Shown in pieces: positions 1 to 7,264 of a stretch of 13,804 bases of DNA (positions are counted from its first letter, which is position 1; every line of letters begins with the position of its first letter). The stretch covers positions 1-13,804 of the forward strand of contig CANRHA010000020.1 of NCBI GenBank assembly GCA_947630315.1. The letters run 5' to 3'. The stretch is from an uncultured Clostridia bacterium (GTDB lineage Bacteria; Bacillota; Clostridia; Oscillospirales; Ruminococcaceae). Below the pieces are notes generated by a model. The model was not told the origin of the DNA, ran no database searches, and saw only the letters and a list, made by a program, of their open reading frames with translations. The translations under genes and the position numbers were made by a program.

Positions 1-86
1 ACCCGGAAAAGCCAAACAACGCACGTCCACACACTATAAAAAGGTATTCGCAAATTTCCTTGCGGAAATTTTCTCATGCTATTTAA

Positions 87-133
87 GTCACCCCACCCCC
101 TGCCCCCTCCCCTCGAGGGGAGGGGAACTGCGA
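87..133. repeat. Repeat module B, copy 1, with GC-rich palindrome
   Basis: This 47-nt block matches 255-300 apart from one missing C and a two-base difference (AA at 126-127 against CG at 293-294). It starts GTCACCCCACCCCCTG. It contains a perfect 22-bp palindrome at 104-125 centred on CTCGAG, of form C4-T-C4-T-C and its complement. No T-run follows the palindrome, so it is not a classical intrinsic terminator. It resembles REP-like dispersed palindromes; that class assignment is inference. Confidence 0.7.
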
Positions 134-219
134 GCTCAAACTTGCAAGCAAGTTCCGCACCCGGGGTAAAAGGTATTCGCTTACATTTGTACTATCTTTT
201 ACCTTCAGCACCCCATTAA

Positions 220-254
220 CTAACTACTAACAACTAATCTCTAACTACTATCCG
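220..254. repeat. Repeat module C, copy 1 (CTAAC-rich tract)
   Basis: The tract is 35 nt and consists of degenerate CTAAC/CTACT units, for example CTAACTACTAACAACTAATC. It is identical to 355-389 at 33 of 35 positions; the differences are A222/G357 and T246/C381. It has no coding or promoter features. Confidence 0.7.
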
Positions 255-300
255 GTCACCCCACCCCCTGCCCCTCCCCTCGAGGGGAGGGGCGCTGCGA
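255..300. repeat. Repeat module B, copy 2, with GC-rich palindrome
   Basis: This is the second copy of the GC-rich block, 46 nt long, with a perfect 24-bp palindrome at 270-293. One more base pair forms at each end than in copy 1. It begins immediately after the first module C tract, so the two modules share a junction at 254/255. Confidence 0.7.
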
Positions 301-354
301 AGCCCTGACCTTCCGCGCAGCCCGGCGCCCGTCCGCTGCTCCCTCCGCTAACTA

Positions 355-389
355 CTGACTACTAACAACTAATCTCTAACCACTATCCG
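355..389. repeat. Repeat module C, copy 2 (CTAAC-rich tract)
   Basis: This is the second copy of the CTAAC-rich tract, 33/35 identical to 220-254. It is preceded by further similar sequence from about 347 (GCTAACTACT). A looser tract of the same flavour appears at 11148-11181 after pgsA. Confidence 0.7.
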
Positions 390-415
390 CCCAAAATGAC
401 CAATCCGCTTTTAAT

Positions 416-442
416 CCTGCAAATTGTAGCGAATTATGCAGG
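416..442. promoter_or_regulatory. Inverted repeat upstream of the citrate synthase promoter, possible operator
   Basis: CCTGCA-AATT (416-425) pairs with AATT-A-TGCAGG (432-442) around a 6-base centre, with a single unpaired A at 436. It lies about 60 bp upstream of the -35 box. The half GCGAAT...TATGCAG at 429-441 recurs with wider spacing at 479-495 (GCGAATATTTTATGCAG), next to the promoter. Repeated half-sites flanking a promoter are what a transcription factor site would look like, but no regulator can be named from this. Confidence 0.35.
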
Positions 443-501
443 GTGTACAGCCGAAATCTTGTCAATAATGAATTTTTGGCGAATATTTTATGCAGATTCG
501 G

Positions 502-530
502 TTGACAGCCCGGCTTTTATATGTTAAAAT
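502..530 (+). promoter_or_regulatory. Sigma-A-type promoter of citrate synthase
   Basis: A consensus -35 TTGACA (502-507) and a -10 TAAAAT (525-530) are separated by 17 bp. TGT at 522-524 adds an extended -10 (TGn). The expected start is near 537, giving a leader of about 35 nt that carries the ribosome site AAGGA (561-565). This is the best promoter match in the window. Confidence 0.8.
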
Positions 531-571
531 ATACGAAATCACTCTAATGACCTACATCGAAAGGATTTGCC

Positions 572-1930
572 ATGAGACTCAGGATCGACGAGCAATACAG
601 AAAGACCCTCGCGGACGCGCTTGTAAAAAACAACCGCGTTGAACCGTCATACTACACGAAGTACGACGTCAAAAGGGGCCTCAGAAACGCCGACGGCACC
701 GGCGTTGTAGCCGGAATAACCAACATTTGCAACGTCCACGGCTACGTTATGAACGAGGGCGAAAAACAAAACATCGAGGGCGAACTCTACTACCGCGGAT
801 ACAACATCAACGACATCGTTTCCTCCATAGAAAACGAGGACCGCTTCGGCTACGAGGAGGTAGTCTATCTTTTGCTGATGGGCAAGCTCCCCACCGGCGC
901 AGAGCTCGGCCGCTTTAACGCCGCTATCTCCATGAACCGCGAACTGCCCGAGGGATTCTTTGAGGATATGATGCTCAAGGCTCCGTCAAGAGATATAATG
1001 AATAAGATCGGCAGATCGATCCTCGCCCTTTATTCTTACGATCAGTCTCCCGAGACAAAATCCCCCGAAGACGAGCTTTCTACCGCGATATCAATAATTT
1101 CAAAGCTGCCGGTGATCGTCGCCTCGGCTTATCAGGTAAAACGCCGCTACTACGATTCTCAGACAATGTATATGCATCAGGTGCGCCCCGAGGAGAGCAC
1201 CGCCGAAACTATCCTCTCCCTTCTTAGATTCGACAGAAAATTCACCTTTGAAGAAGCCAAGCTCCTCGACCTTATGCTGATGATTCACGCCGAACACGGC
1301 GGCGGTAACAACTCCGCTTTCGCCTGCCGGGTGCTGACGTCTTCGGGAACCGACCCCTACTCGGCATATTCCGCCGCGATAGGCGCTTTAAAAGGCCCCC
1401 TGCACGGCGGCGCAAACCTTAAGATCCTCGAACAGCTCGATTACCTCAAAGCCAATATCCGCAACTGGAAGGACGAGGGCGAGGTAAGAGATATGATCAG
1501 AAAGATACTCCTCAAAGAGGCGGGAGACCGCTCGGGCAAGCTTTACGGAATGGGCCACGCGGTATATACCCTCTCGGACCCGAGAGCGGTAATATTAAAG
1601 CGCGAGGCAAAAAAACTCGCAAAGGGAACCGAATATGAGGACGAGATCGAACTTCTTGAAGCCGTTGAGCGCAACGCGCAGAGCGTTTTCAGCGAAGTTA
1701 CCGGAAAGGAAAAGACCCTCTGCGCAAATGTCGACATGTACTCGGGAATGTGCTACAGAATGCTCGGCATACCCGACGAACTCTGCACGCCGATGTTCGC
1801 GACGGCAAGGATCGCAGGCTGGGCGGCCCACAGGATAGAAGAACGCCTCACCGGCGGCAGGATAATCAGGCCGGCGTATAAGGCCGTCGGAAAGCCTAAA
1901 GCTTATATTCCCCTCTCGGACAGACAATAA
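572..1930 (+). CDS. gltA: Citrate synthase (citrate/2-methylcitrate synthase family)
   Basis: This 452-residue cytoplasmic enzyme condenses acetyl-CoA with oxaloacetate to give citrate. The family signature GPLHGGAN places the first catalytic His at 278. GMGHAVY gives the second at 329 and NVDMYSG gives the catalytic Asp388. DPRA (Arg338), the AEHGGGNNSAF segment with His239/His242, and TARIAGWAAH with Arg413 supply further expected substrate residues. The length suits the longer Firmicutes form. ATG 572 follows AAGGA (561-565) by 6 nt. The gene has its own promoter and a terminator at 1968-2010, so it is probably monocistronic. No aconitase or isocitrate dehydrogenase is in view; in anaerobes of this kind the usual role is making 2-oxoglutarate for glutamate synthesis (inference). 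Propionyl-CoA use as a 2-methylcitrate synthase cannot be excluded, but no prp genes accompany it. Confidence 0.95.
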   Translation: MRLRIDEQYRKTLADALVKNNRVEPSYYTKYDVKRGLRNADGTGVVAGITNICNVHGYVMNEGEKQNIEGELYYRGYNINDIVSSIENEDRFGYEEVVYLLLMGKLPTGAELGRFNAAISMNRELPEGFFEDMMLKAPSRDIMNKIGRSILALYSYDQSPETKSPEDELSTAISIISKLPVIVASAYQVKRRYYDSQTMYMHQVRPEESTAETILSLLRFDRKFTFEEAKLLDLMLMIHAEHGGGNNSAFACRVLTSSGTDPYSAYSAAIGALKGPLHGGANLKILEQLDYLKANIRNWKDEGEVRDMIRKILLKEAGDRSGKLYGMGHAVYTLSDPRAVILKREAKKLAKGTEYEDEIELLEAVERNAQSVFSEVTGKEKTLCANVDMYSGMCYRMLGIPDELCTPMFATARIAGWAAHRIEERLTGGRIIRPAYKAVGKPKAYIPLSDRQ

Positions 1931-1943
1931 ATCCTCAAAACGC

Positions 1944-1972
1944 TTGCATGATCGATAAATTTGTGATAAAAT
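1944..1972 (+). promoter_or_regulatory. Promoter for the lipoprotein/two-component genes, inside the citrate synthase terminator
   Basis: The -35 TTGCAT (1944-1949) and -10 TAAAAT (1967-1972) are 17 bp apart, with an extended -10 TGA at 1964-1966. The -10 box is identical to that of the citrate synthase promoter. The predicted start, near 1979, falls inside the terminator stem, so its transcript would lack most of the 5' arm. Predicted from sequence only. Confidence 0.6.
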
Positions 1973-2010
1973 GGGATAAGGCATAGTTTTGCCCTGTTCC
2001 ATTTTTTCTT
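1968..2010 (+). terminator. Intrinsic terminator after citrate synthase
   Basis: AAAAATGG (1968-1974, read with the flanking A) pairs with CCATTTT (1999-2005). The stem continues inward through G-U and A-U pairs and one A1979/C1994 mismatch to GGCA (1980-1983) with TGCC (1990-1993). The loop is 6 nt (1984-1989). The 3' arm runs into a T-rich tail, 2002-2010. The stem is long but only moderately GC-rich. Its 5' arm overlaps the -10 box of the next promoter. Confidence 0.65.
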
Positions 2011-2028
2011 TTGATTGGTGGTGAGCCC

Positions 2029-3306
2029 TTGCGCAAGCTGGCAATTGTTATCGCCTGTCTTCTGCTGACCGGCTGTCAGTCCATAACCTTTTCGGTCGAC
2101 GGCCTTCTGGGCGCGCCGAATATTGCCGACGAGCAGTCCGCGATATACGATGCCCTGATCGAAAGCACCGGCAGGGGCATAAACCTTGAATACCCGCGAA
2201 ACGGCGATTACCGCTCGGCTTTTGTTCTTTATGATATTGACGGCGACGGCGAGGACGAAACGCTTGCGTTTTACTCGGTGAGTTCGGTTTCGGAATCGAA
2301 CGTTAAAATAGCCGTTTTAGACCGCTCCGCCGACGGCGACTGGCATTCGATGTGCGAGCTTGCCGGCGCTGGAAGCTCGGTCGACAGGGTAATCTTCACC
2401 GGGCTTGACGCCGTTGTAGGTTTTTCCTCTCAGGATTACGAGGAAAACGCCGTGAGAATGTACCACTACGCCTCGGGGGTGCTTGAACCCGTTTACGAGG
2501 ACACCTATACCGTACTTGAACTTACCGACCTTGACGGCGGCTCGGACGAGATCGCCCTTGCAAAAAGAAGCGGAGGCGGCGTCACCGTAAGCATATTAAA
2601 GGCCGGCTACGACGGCTACGACAGCTATGTATATGAAATAGGCGCGGCGGCCTCGGCGATCTCGGGCTGCGTTTTCGGCGAAACGGGAAACGGCCGGGCG
2701 ATGTACCTCGACATTTCCCTTGAAGAGGGCGGGCTGATGACCGACATACTGACCCTTGAAGACAGCGGGATAGTAAGCCATATATATCAGCGCGGGCTCG
2801 GGGTTACAACTCAGCGCCCGGCGGGGTACCTCTCAAAGGACTACGACGGCGACGGCGAGATAGAAATACCCGTCGTGGGCGCGTTTACCGGCTACGCCAC
2901 CCCGGCGTGGGGCGAGACCGAATATATGACCGTCCTGATGAGATATTCTCCCGCAAGCGACAACCTCGAATTTAAATCGAACGCGTACTGCAACCTAAGA
3001 GACGGCTACCTTCTTACGATACCAAACCGCTGGCTGAACGTCGTCACCGTTGCAAGAGACGCAGGCACCGGCGAAGTTACCTTCTACAAATATGAACCCG
3101 AAAAGCCCTCGGTAACAGACATGACCCCGATAATGAGCTTTGCCTCGGCGGACAGCTCGGGCGGAGAGGCCTATACCGCGGCAGGGTACCGGATACTTAT
3201 GGCCGGGGAGCTAAAAAACTACTATATAAGGACCATCGCCCCCGAAAGCGAACCTTTGGTCCTCACCGCCGACGAGATACGCGATAACTTTCACACGATA
3301 GAGTAA
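2029..3306 (+). CDS. Predicted lipoprotein with FG-GAP/VCBS-like calcium-loop motifs
   Basis: The protein is 425 residues if started at TTG 2029. That start follows GGTGG (2017-2021) by 7 nt and yields a compact lipoprotein signal, MRKLAIVIACLLLTGC, with lipobox LTGC and lipidated Cys16. A longer frame from TTG 2011 has no ribosome site. The mature part has no other membrane segment and should sit on the outer face of the membrane. Asp-rich loops DIDGDGEDE (69-77), DLDGGSDE (167-174) and DYDGDGEIE (271-279) resemble the calcium-binding loops of FG-GAP/VCBS beta-propeller repeats. Their spacing of about 100 residues suggests large repeating units. The stop lies 15 nt before a response regulator gene, so it is probably co-transcribed with the two-component pair. 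A ligand-sensing or accessory role is inference; no specific family was recognised. Confidence 0.8.
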   Translation: MRKLAIVIACLLLTGCQSITFSVDGLLGAPNIADEQSAIYDALIESTGRGINLEYPRNGDYRSAFVLYDIDGDGEDETLAFYSVSSVSESNVKIAVLDRSADGDWHSMCELAGAGSSVDRVIFTGLDAVVGFSSQDYEENAVRMYHYASGVLEPVYEDTYTVLELTDLDGGSDEIALAKRSGGGVTVSILKAGYDGYDSYVYEIGAAASAISGCVFGETGNGRAMYLDISLEEGGLMTDILTLEDSGIVSHIYQRGLGVTTQRPAGYLSKDYDGDGEIEIPVVGAFTGYATPAWGETEYMTVLMRYSPASDNLEFKSNAYCNLRDGYLLTIPNRWLNVVTVARDAGTGEVTFYKYEPEKPSVTDMTPIMSFASADSSGGEAYTAAGYRILMAGELKNYYIRTIAPESEPLVLTADEIRDNFHTIE

Positions 3307-3321
3307 ACGGAGTTGAATCTT

Positions 3322-4026
3322 ATGACAAAGAGAATAATCGTCTGCGAGGACGAAGCCTCGATACGCGAATTTATTGTTTTGAACCTCAAACGCAGCGGAT
3401 ATGAAGTGACCGACGTTGGCTGCGGCGAGGACGCGGTAAAGGTCTTTAAGGAACACAACGGCGGCTTCGACGTCGCCCTGCTCGATATAATGATGCCCGG
3501 GATCGACGGCTTTGAGGTCTGCAAGACACTGAGGGAGATGTCGGACAAAATAGGCATAATAATGCTGTCGGCAAAGTCTCAGGAGATGGACAAGGTGAGC
3601 TCGCTGATGATGGGCGCGGACGATTACATTACAAAGCCCTTCTCAGTCACCGAACTTGTCGCCCGCGTAGACGCCGTATGCCGCCGCGTGAGCATGACGG
3701 TAGACAAAGAACAGAGCGGCAGGGTTATAGTTTCGGGACCGTTTGAATGCGACACGCAGTCGCGCACGCTAAGAAAAAACGGCGTGCCGATAGACCTGAC
3801 GCAGGTGGAATATCAGATAATAGAATACTTTTTAAAGAATCAGAACACCGCCCTCGACCGCTCTACCATACTGCGGCTGATATGGGGCGACAGCTACTAC
3901 GGCGAAAAGATAGTGGACGTAAATATCCGCCGCATAAGAATGAAGATAGAAGACGAGCCCTCGAACCCTAAGTACATCACTACGATATGGGGCTTCGGGT
4001 ATAAATGGTGCAGCCCCGAGGAGTAA
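3322..4026 (+). CDS. OmpR/PhoB-family response regulator
   Basis: This 234-residue cytoplasmic transcription factor has a receiver domain (about 3-120) and a winged-helix DNA-binding domain (about 134-232). Receiver landmarks are the acidic group E9-D10-E11, phospho-acceptor Asp55 in LLDIMMPG, Ser83 as the switch hydroxyl and Lys105 in TKPF. The recognition-helix region reads VDVNIRRIRMKIE (198-210) and the wing ends with GFGYKW, as in OmpR/PhoB regulators. ATG 3322 is preferred because GGAG (3309-3312) sits 9 nt upstream. An in-frame TTG at 3313 abuts that site and cannot use it. The gene lies between the lipoprotein and the kinase, 3 nt from the latter, so that kinase is the probable partner. 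Target genes are unknown. Confidence 0.95.
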   Translation: MTKRIIVCEDEASIREFIVLNLKRSGYEVTDVGCGEDAVKVFKEHNGGFDVALLDIMMPGIDGFEVCKTLREMSDKIGIIMLSAKSQEMDKVSSLMMGADDYITKPFSVTELVARVDAVCRRVSMTVDKEQSGRVIVSGPFECDTQSRTLRKNGVPIDLTQVEYQIIEYFLKNQNTALDRSTILRLIWGDSYYGEKIVDVNIRRIRMKIEDEPSNPKYITTIWGFGYKWCSPEE

Positions 4027-4029
4027 AGT

Positions 4030-5445
4030 ATGTCCAAAATCGGCATAAAAAGGTCAATAACCGTGCGGTGGGCGGTAAATACGCTCGGAATAGTCATACT
4101 CATTCTCGCCGCCGTTTCGGTGCTGACCCTGTTTATGGCCCGAAATTATTACGTCAACACCGCCGAACAGTACCTCGTCTCGCGGCTTGAAACGGTCAGC
4201 GGCTCGCTCTCGCGGTTTACCGGAGAATCCGCCTACCGCGCAGAAGTAAGAAATATTGTCGGGCAGTTTTCCGAAAAGGATCGCTTTGAACTTATGGCGA
4301 TAAGCGACACCGGCCGCGTTACGCTTACAAGCTCGGGCTTTCAGCCCTCAGGCTGGCTCGATATGACCGACTACTACTCGGCCCTCGAATCGGAAAACGG
4401 CAGCGCCTCGGCCGAGCTTACCCTTTCAAGCGGCGAACACGTCATCTGCTACACCCTGCTCTTGCCCGGGATCGCAAAGGAATACAGCGCTATGCGGATT
4501 ATGACCTCGCTGAAAAACGTCGACCGCCAACTCGGCGGAATAGCTGTGCTTTTGCTCTGCGTTTCGCTCGTAATAGTTTTATTGATGCTCGTATCGGGAT
4601 TTTATTTCATAAAATCGATAGTAATACCCCTTCGGCAGATAAGCGAGACCGCCCGGGGATATGCCGACGGCGACTTCAGCGAGAGGATAGAAAAGCGCTC
4701 TGACGACGAGCTGGGCGACCTCTGCGACTCGATAAACTACATGGCGGGGGCGCTTGAAAACACAGAAAAGGTAAAAAATGAATTTATCTCCTCGGTGTCT
4801 CATGAGCTGAGGACACCGCTTACCGCAATAAAAGGCTGGGCCGAAACTCTTTGCGAACTCGGGAGCGACGACAAGGAGACCTTCCGCAAGGGAATGAGGG
4901 TAATAACCGGCGAGACCGAAAGGCTCTCGGAGATGGTGGAGGAACTTTTGGACTTCTCGCGCATAGAGGACGGCCGCCTAACCCTCACAAAGGGCACCAC
5001 CGACATACTCGCCGAACTCGGCGACGCGGTTTTAATTTACACCGAGCGCGCAAACCAGCTCGGGATAGACATCGAATACTTCGAGCCGGAGATGCTGCCC
5101 TTTGTGTACGGCGACGCTTCAAGGCTCAGGCAGGTTTTTATAAACATAATAGACAACGCGGTAAAATATTCAAACCCGGGCGGAAAGGTATCTATAGAGG
5201 CGTTTTCGGAAAAGGGCGAGGTAATAGTTCTTATTTCGGACAACGGCGTAGGCATAAAGCCGGAAGACCTGCCCAAGGTAAAGACAAAATTCTACAAGGC
5301 TGATCAGACGCGCCGCGGCTCGGGAATAGGGCTTGCGGTGGCGGATGAAATTATAGGAATGCACGGCGGAAACCTGATGATAAACAGCGAACCCGGCAAG
5401 GGCACAACGGTAAGGATATCGCTGCCGTGCATGAACGGCAAATAA
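4030..5445 (+). CDS. Membrane sensor histidine kinase (PhoR/WalK type)
   Basis: The protein has 471 residues. TM1 is about 13-36, followed by an extracytoplasmic domain of about 130 residues (38-168). The segment around ELMAISDTGRVTLTSSGF in that domain looks like a PAS/sCACHE-type fold (tentative). TM2 is about 170-195, then a HAMP domain (about 196-248). HisKA carries SHELRTPL with phospho-acceptor His258. The HATPase_c domain has the N box NIIDNAVKYS (Asn376), G1 SDNGVGI (Asp404), F box KTKFYKA and G2 RGSGIGLAV. All catalytic motifs are intact. The ribosome site GAGGAG (4018-4023) overlaps the end of the regulator gene, 6 nt before ATG 4030, consistent with coupled expression. The stimulus is unknown; the upstream lipoprotein is a candidate partner. 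Confidence 0.95.
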   Translation: MSKIGIKRSITVRWAVNTLGIVILILAAVSVLTLFMARNYYVNTAEQYLVSRLETVSGSLSRFTGESAYRAEVRNIVGQFSEKDRFELMAISDTGRVTLTSSGFQPSGWLDMTDYYSALESENGSASAELTLSSGEHVICYTLLLPGIAKEYSAMRIMTSLKNVDRQLGGIAVLLLCVSLVIVLLMLVSGFYFIKSIVIPLRQISETARGYADGDFSERIEKRSDDELGDLCDSINYMAGALENTEKVKNEFISSVSHELRTPLTAIKGWAETLCELGSDDKETFRKGMRVITGETERLSEMVEELLDFSRIEDGRLTLTKGTTDILAELGDAVLIYTERANQLGIDIEYFEPEMLPFVYGDASRLRQVFINIIDNAVKYSNPGGKVSIEAFSEKGEVIVLISDNGVGIKPEDLPKVKTKFYKADQTRRGSGIGLAVADEIIGMHGGNLMINSEPGKGTTVRISLPCMNGK

Positions 5446-5472
5446 AGTTTAAGTTTTCGGAAGGTGATAAAA

Positions 5473-6411
5473 ATGTCTGATAAAAAACCGTTTAAGACTC
5501 AGATCGGCGGTCAGGCCCTCATCGAGGGGGTAATGATGCGCGGACCGGAGGTAGAGGCGATGGCGGTAAGGCTGCCGAGCGGAGAGATAGACGTTGAACA
5601 GTGGGAGCTGAAGCCCGCAAAATGGTATAAAAAAGTTCCGTTTATACGCGGCCCCTTTAACTTCGTGACCTCCCTCACAGACGGCTACAAGTGCCTCTCA
5701 AAATCGGCGGATAAGTCGATGCAGGGAATAGAGGAGGAACCCTCGAAGTTTGAAAAATGGCTCACCGATAAACTCGGCGACAAGCTGATGGCGATAATCA
5801 TGGTCATAGCCTCGGTGCTCGGAGTGGCGCTGGCGCTCGGGCTGTTTATCCTCGTTCCCGCGACGATAACAAAGTTCATCTCAAAATTTGTCGAGCTGCC
5901 CGATATCGTCAAAAACATCATAGAAGGGCTTATAAAGATGGCGGTGTTTATCTGCTATATCGCCCTGACCGCGCTTTTGAAGGATATCCGCAGAACATAC
6001 GAATACCACGGCGCAGAACACAAGACCATAGCCTGTTACGAGGCCGGCGAGGAGCTTACCGTTGAAAACGTAAAGAAGCACCGCCGCTTCCACCCGAGAT
6101 GCGGCACCTCGTTTATGTTCCTTGTTTTGTTTATATCCATAATCGTGACCTCGGTATTTCGCATTCAGTGGGGAAATATCTGGCTGAGGGTGCTTTTAAA
6201 GCTGTGTATCCTGCCGATAATCGTATCTATAGCATATGAACTTATAAAGCTTGCCGGCAGATACGACAACATAATCACAAAAATAATCTCCGCGCCGGGG
6301 CTTTGGATACAGCGGCTTACCACCCGCGAGCCGGACGAATCTCAGATAGAATGCGCTATAGCCGCCTTTGTTCCCTGCATTCCGAAGGAAAAAGGCGCGG
6401 ATAAATGGTAA
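5473..6411 (+). CDS. yqhQ: DUF1385 membrane protein, YqhQ family
   Basis: This 312-residue integral membrane protein is of unresolved biochemical function. Family hallmarks are GGQALIEGVMMRG near the N-terminus (12-24), the central EYHGAEHKTIACYEAGEE (177-194) and HPRCGTSF (207-214), with PIIVSIAYELIK near the fourth hydrophobic segment. Hydrophobic stretches lie at about 105-130, 148-170, 213-232 and 238-260. The conserved His/Glu/Cys motifs fall between segments two and three and could bind a metal (inference). ATG 5473 is chosen over the in-frame GTG 5464 because GGAAGG (5459-5464) is 8 nt upstream of the ATG and overlaps the GTG. The gene overlaps prmC by 7 nt, a pairing seen widely in Clostridia. 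It follows the histidine kinase by 27 nt with no terminator between. Confidence 0.9.
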   Translation: MSDKKPFKTQIGGQALIEGVMMRGPEVEAMAVRLPSGEIDVEQWELKPAKWYKKVPFIRGPFNFVTSLTDGYKCLSKSADKSMQGIEEEPSKFEKWLTDKLGDKLMAIIMVIASVLGVALALGLFILVPATITKFISKFVELPDIVKNIIEGLIKMAVFICYIALTALLKDIRRTYEYHGAEHKTIACYEAGEELTVENVKKHRRFHPRCGTSFMFLVLFISIIVTSVFRIQWGNIWLRVLLKLCILPIIVSIAYELIKLAGRYDNIITKIISAPGLWIQRLTTREPDESQIECAIAAFVPCIPKEKGADKW

Positions 6412-7238
6412 AAGACCTATACCGGCGGCTCTGCTCGACGCTGCGCGGGGTCGAATCGGGCGAACTGGAGGCGGATATTATCCTGCGCTCGGTCTTCGGC
6501 GACGACTGGCGGGTAAAAGATCTTCTCGGCAGGCTTGACTCCGTTGACGGCGGCGCCGAGAAAACGGCGCTCGATATGGCGGCCCGGCGGCTTAACGGCG
6601 AACCGATACAGTATATAACCGGCGAATGGGAATTTTACGGGCTGAGGTTTTCGGCCGGCGAGGGGGTGCTTATCCCCCGTCAGGACACCGAGGTCCTTGT
6701 TGAAACCGCCCTCGGGCTTATTAAAGATGTTCAAAGCCCTAATATTGTCGATCTCTGCTCGGGCAGCGGCTGCGTCGCCGCGGCGATAAACTTTACCCGC
6801 CCCGATTCAAAAATAACGGCGGTGGAGTTCAGCGAAAAGGCGTATAGGTATCTCGAAAAAAACCTTGAAGGTTACATTGGGGCGGCTCCCCTCTTTGCGG
6901 ACGCCCTTAAGCCCGAGACGGCTGTGAAGTTTCATGATCTTGACCTTATAACCGCAAATCCGCCCTACCTTACCGAGGAGGACATGAATGCGCTTCAGCG
7001 CGAGGTGAAGTATGAACCCCCCGAGGCGCTTTACGGCGGCAGCGACGGCCTTGAATTTTACAGGGTTCTGCCGAGGGTCTGGCGAAATTCCCTGCGCCCC
7101 GGCGGATCGATCGCTCTCGAAATAGGCGCTTTGCAGGCCAATGACGTTTGTAGGCTTCTTGAAGGCGCGGGATATGGGGATATCGAGATAATAAAAGATC
7201 TGTGCGGGCGCGAAAGAGTGGCCGTTGGCAGAAAATGA
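6405..7238 (+). CDS. prmC: Peptide chain release factor N5-glutamine methyltransferase PrmC
   Basis: PrmC methylates the Gln of the GGQ motif in RF1 and RF2 using S-adenosylmethionine, improving translation termination. The protein has 277 residues, normal for the family. The N-terminal substrate-recognition part ends with EPIQYITGEWEFYGL (66-80) and LIPRQDTEVLVE (89-100). The Rossmann methyltransferase domain begins with the SAM loop VDLCSGSGC (115-123). The catalytic NPPY motif is intact at 185-188, followed by YEPPEALYGGSDGL. ATG 6405 overlaps the last 7 nt of yqhQ, with AAAGG (6391-6395) 9 nt upstream. The frequent downstream partner prfA, which encodes its substrate RF1, is not here; recA follows after 81 nt. 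Confidence 0.95.
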   Translation: MVKDLYRRLCSTLRGVESGELEADIILRSVFGDDWRVKDLLGRLDSVDGGAEKTALDMAARRLNGEPIQYITGEWEFYGLRFSAGEGVLIPRQDTEVLVETALGLIKDVQSPNIVDLCSGSGCVAAAINFTRPDSKITAVEFSEKAYRYLEKNLEGYIGAAPLFADALKPETAVKFHDLDLITANPPYLTEEDMNALQREVKYEPPEALYGGSDGLEFYRVLPRVWRNSLRPGGSIALEIGALQANDVCRLLEGAGYGDIEIIKDLCGRERVAVGRK

Positions 7239-7264
7239 GTCCGTATTTTCGGACAGACGGTGCG

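Larger units (their letters stand above)
1..390. repeat. Gene-free region built of three alternating short repeat modules
   Basis: No plausible coding frame or ribosome site is visible here. Three sequence modules each occur twice. Module A (TAAAAGGTATTCGC) is at 37-51, with one extra A, and at 167-180. Module B, a GC-rich block holding a perfect palindrome, is at 87-133 and 255-300. Module C, a CTAAC-rich tract, is at 220-254 and 355-389. The order is A-B-A-C-B-C, and the second B directly abuts the first C. A stem of 8 bp (AAATTTCC at 52-59 with GGAAATTT at 64-71, 4-nt loop) follows the first A. Another inverted repeat is AACTTGC/GCAAGTT at 139-154. The layout suggests accumulated non-coding repeats rather than decayed genes. 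Origin and function are unknown. Confidence 0.75.

Noticed and set aside
104..125. The GC-rich palindromes at 104-125 and 270-293 as intrinsic terminators
   Set aside because: Neither is followed by a T-run on either strand, and no gene end is visible next to them.
1..571. CRISPR array or tRNA gene in the repeat-rich left end
   Set aside because: The repeats are not regularly spaced, the modules differ from one another, and no cloverleaf with a 3' acceptor stem could be traced.
2011..2028. Upstream TTG at 2011 as the lipoprotein start
   Set aside because: It is preceded only by the terminator T-tract with no ribosome site, and it would add six residues before a signal peptide that is already complete from TTG 2029.
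1595..2044. A - strand frame of 149 codons spanning the citrate synthase 3' end and the terminator
   Set aside because: It is antisense to the conserved C-terminus of citrate synthase and has no recognisable product.
3313..3321. TTG at 3313 as the response regulator start
   Set aside because: It directly abuts the GGAG ribosome site. ATG 3322 has correct spacing and gives the usual receiver N-terminus.
7239..7254. GTCCG-TATTTT-CGGAC hairpin right after prmC as a terminator
   Set aside because: The stem is only 5 bp and no T-run follows, so read-through toward recA is more likely.
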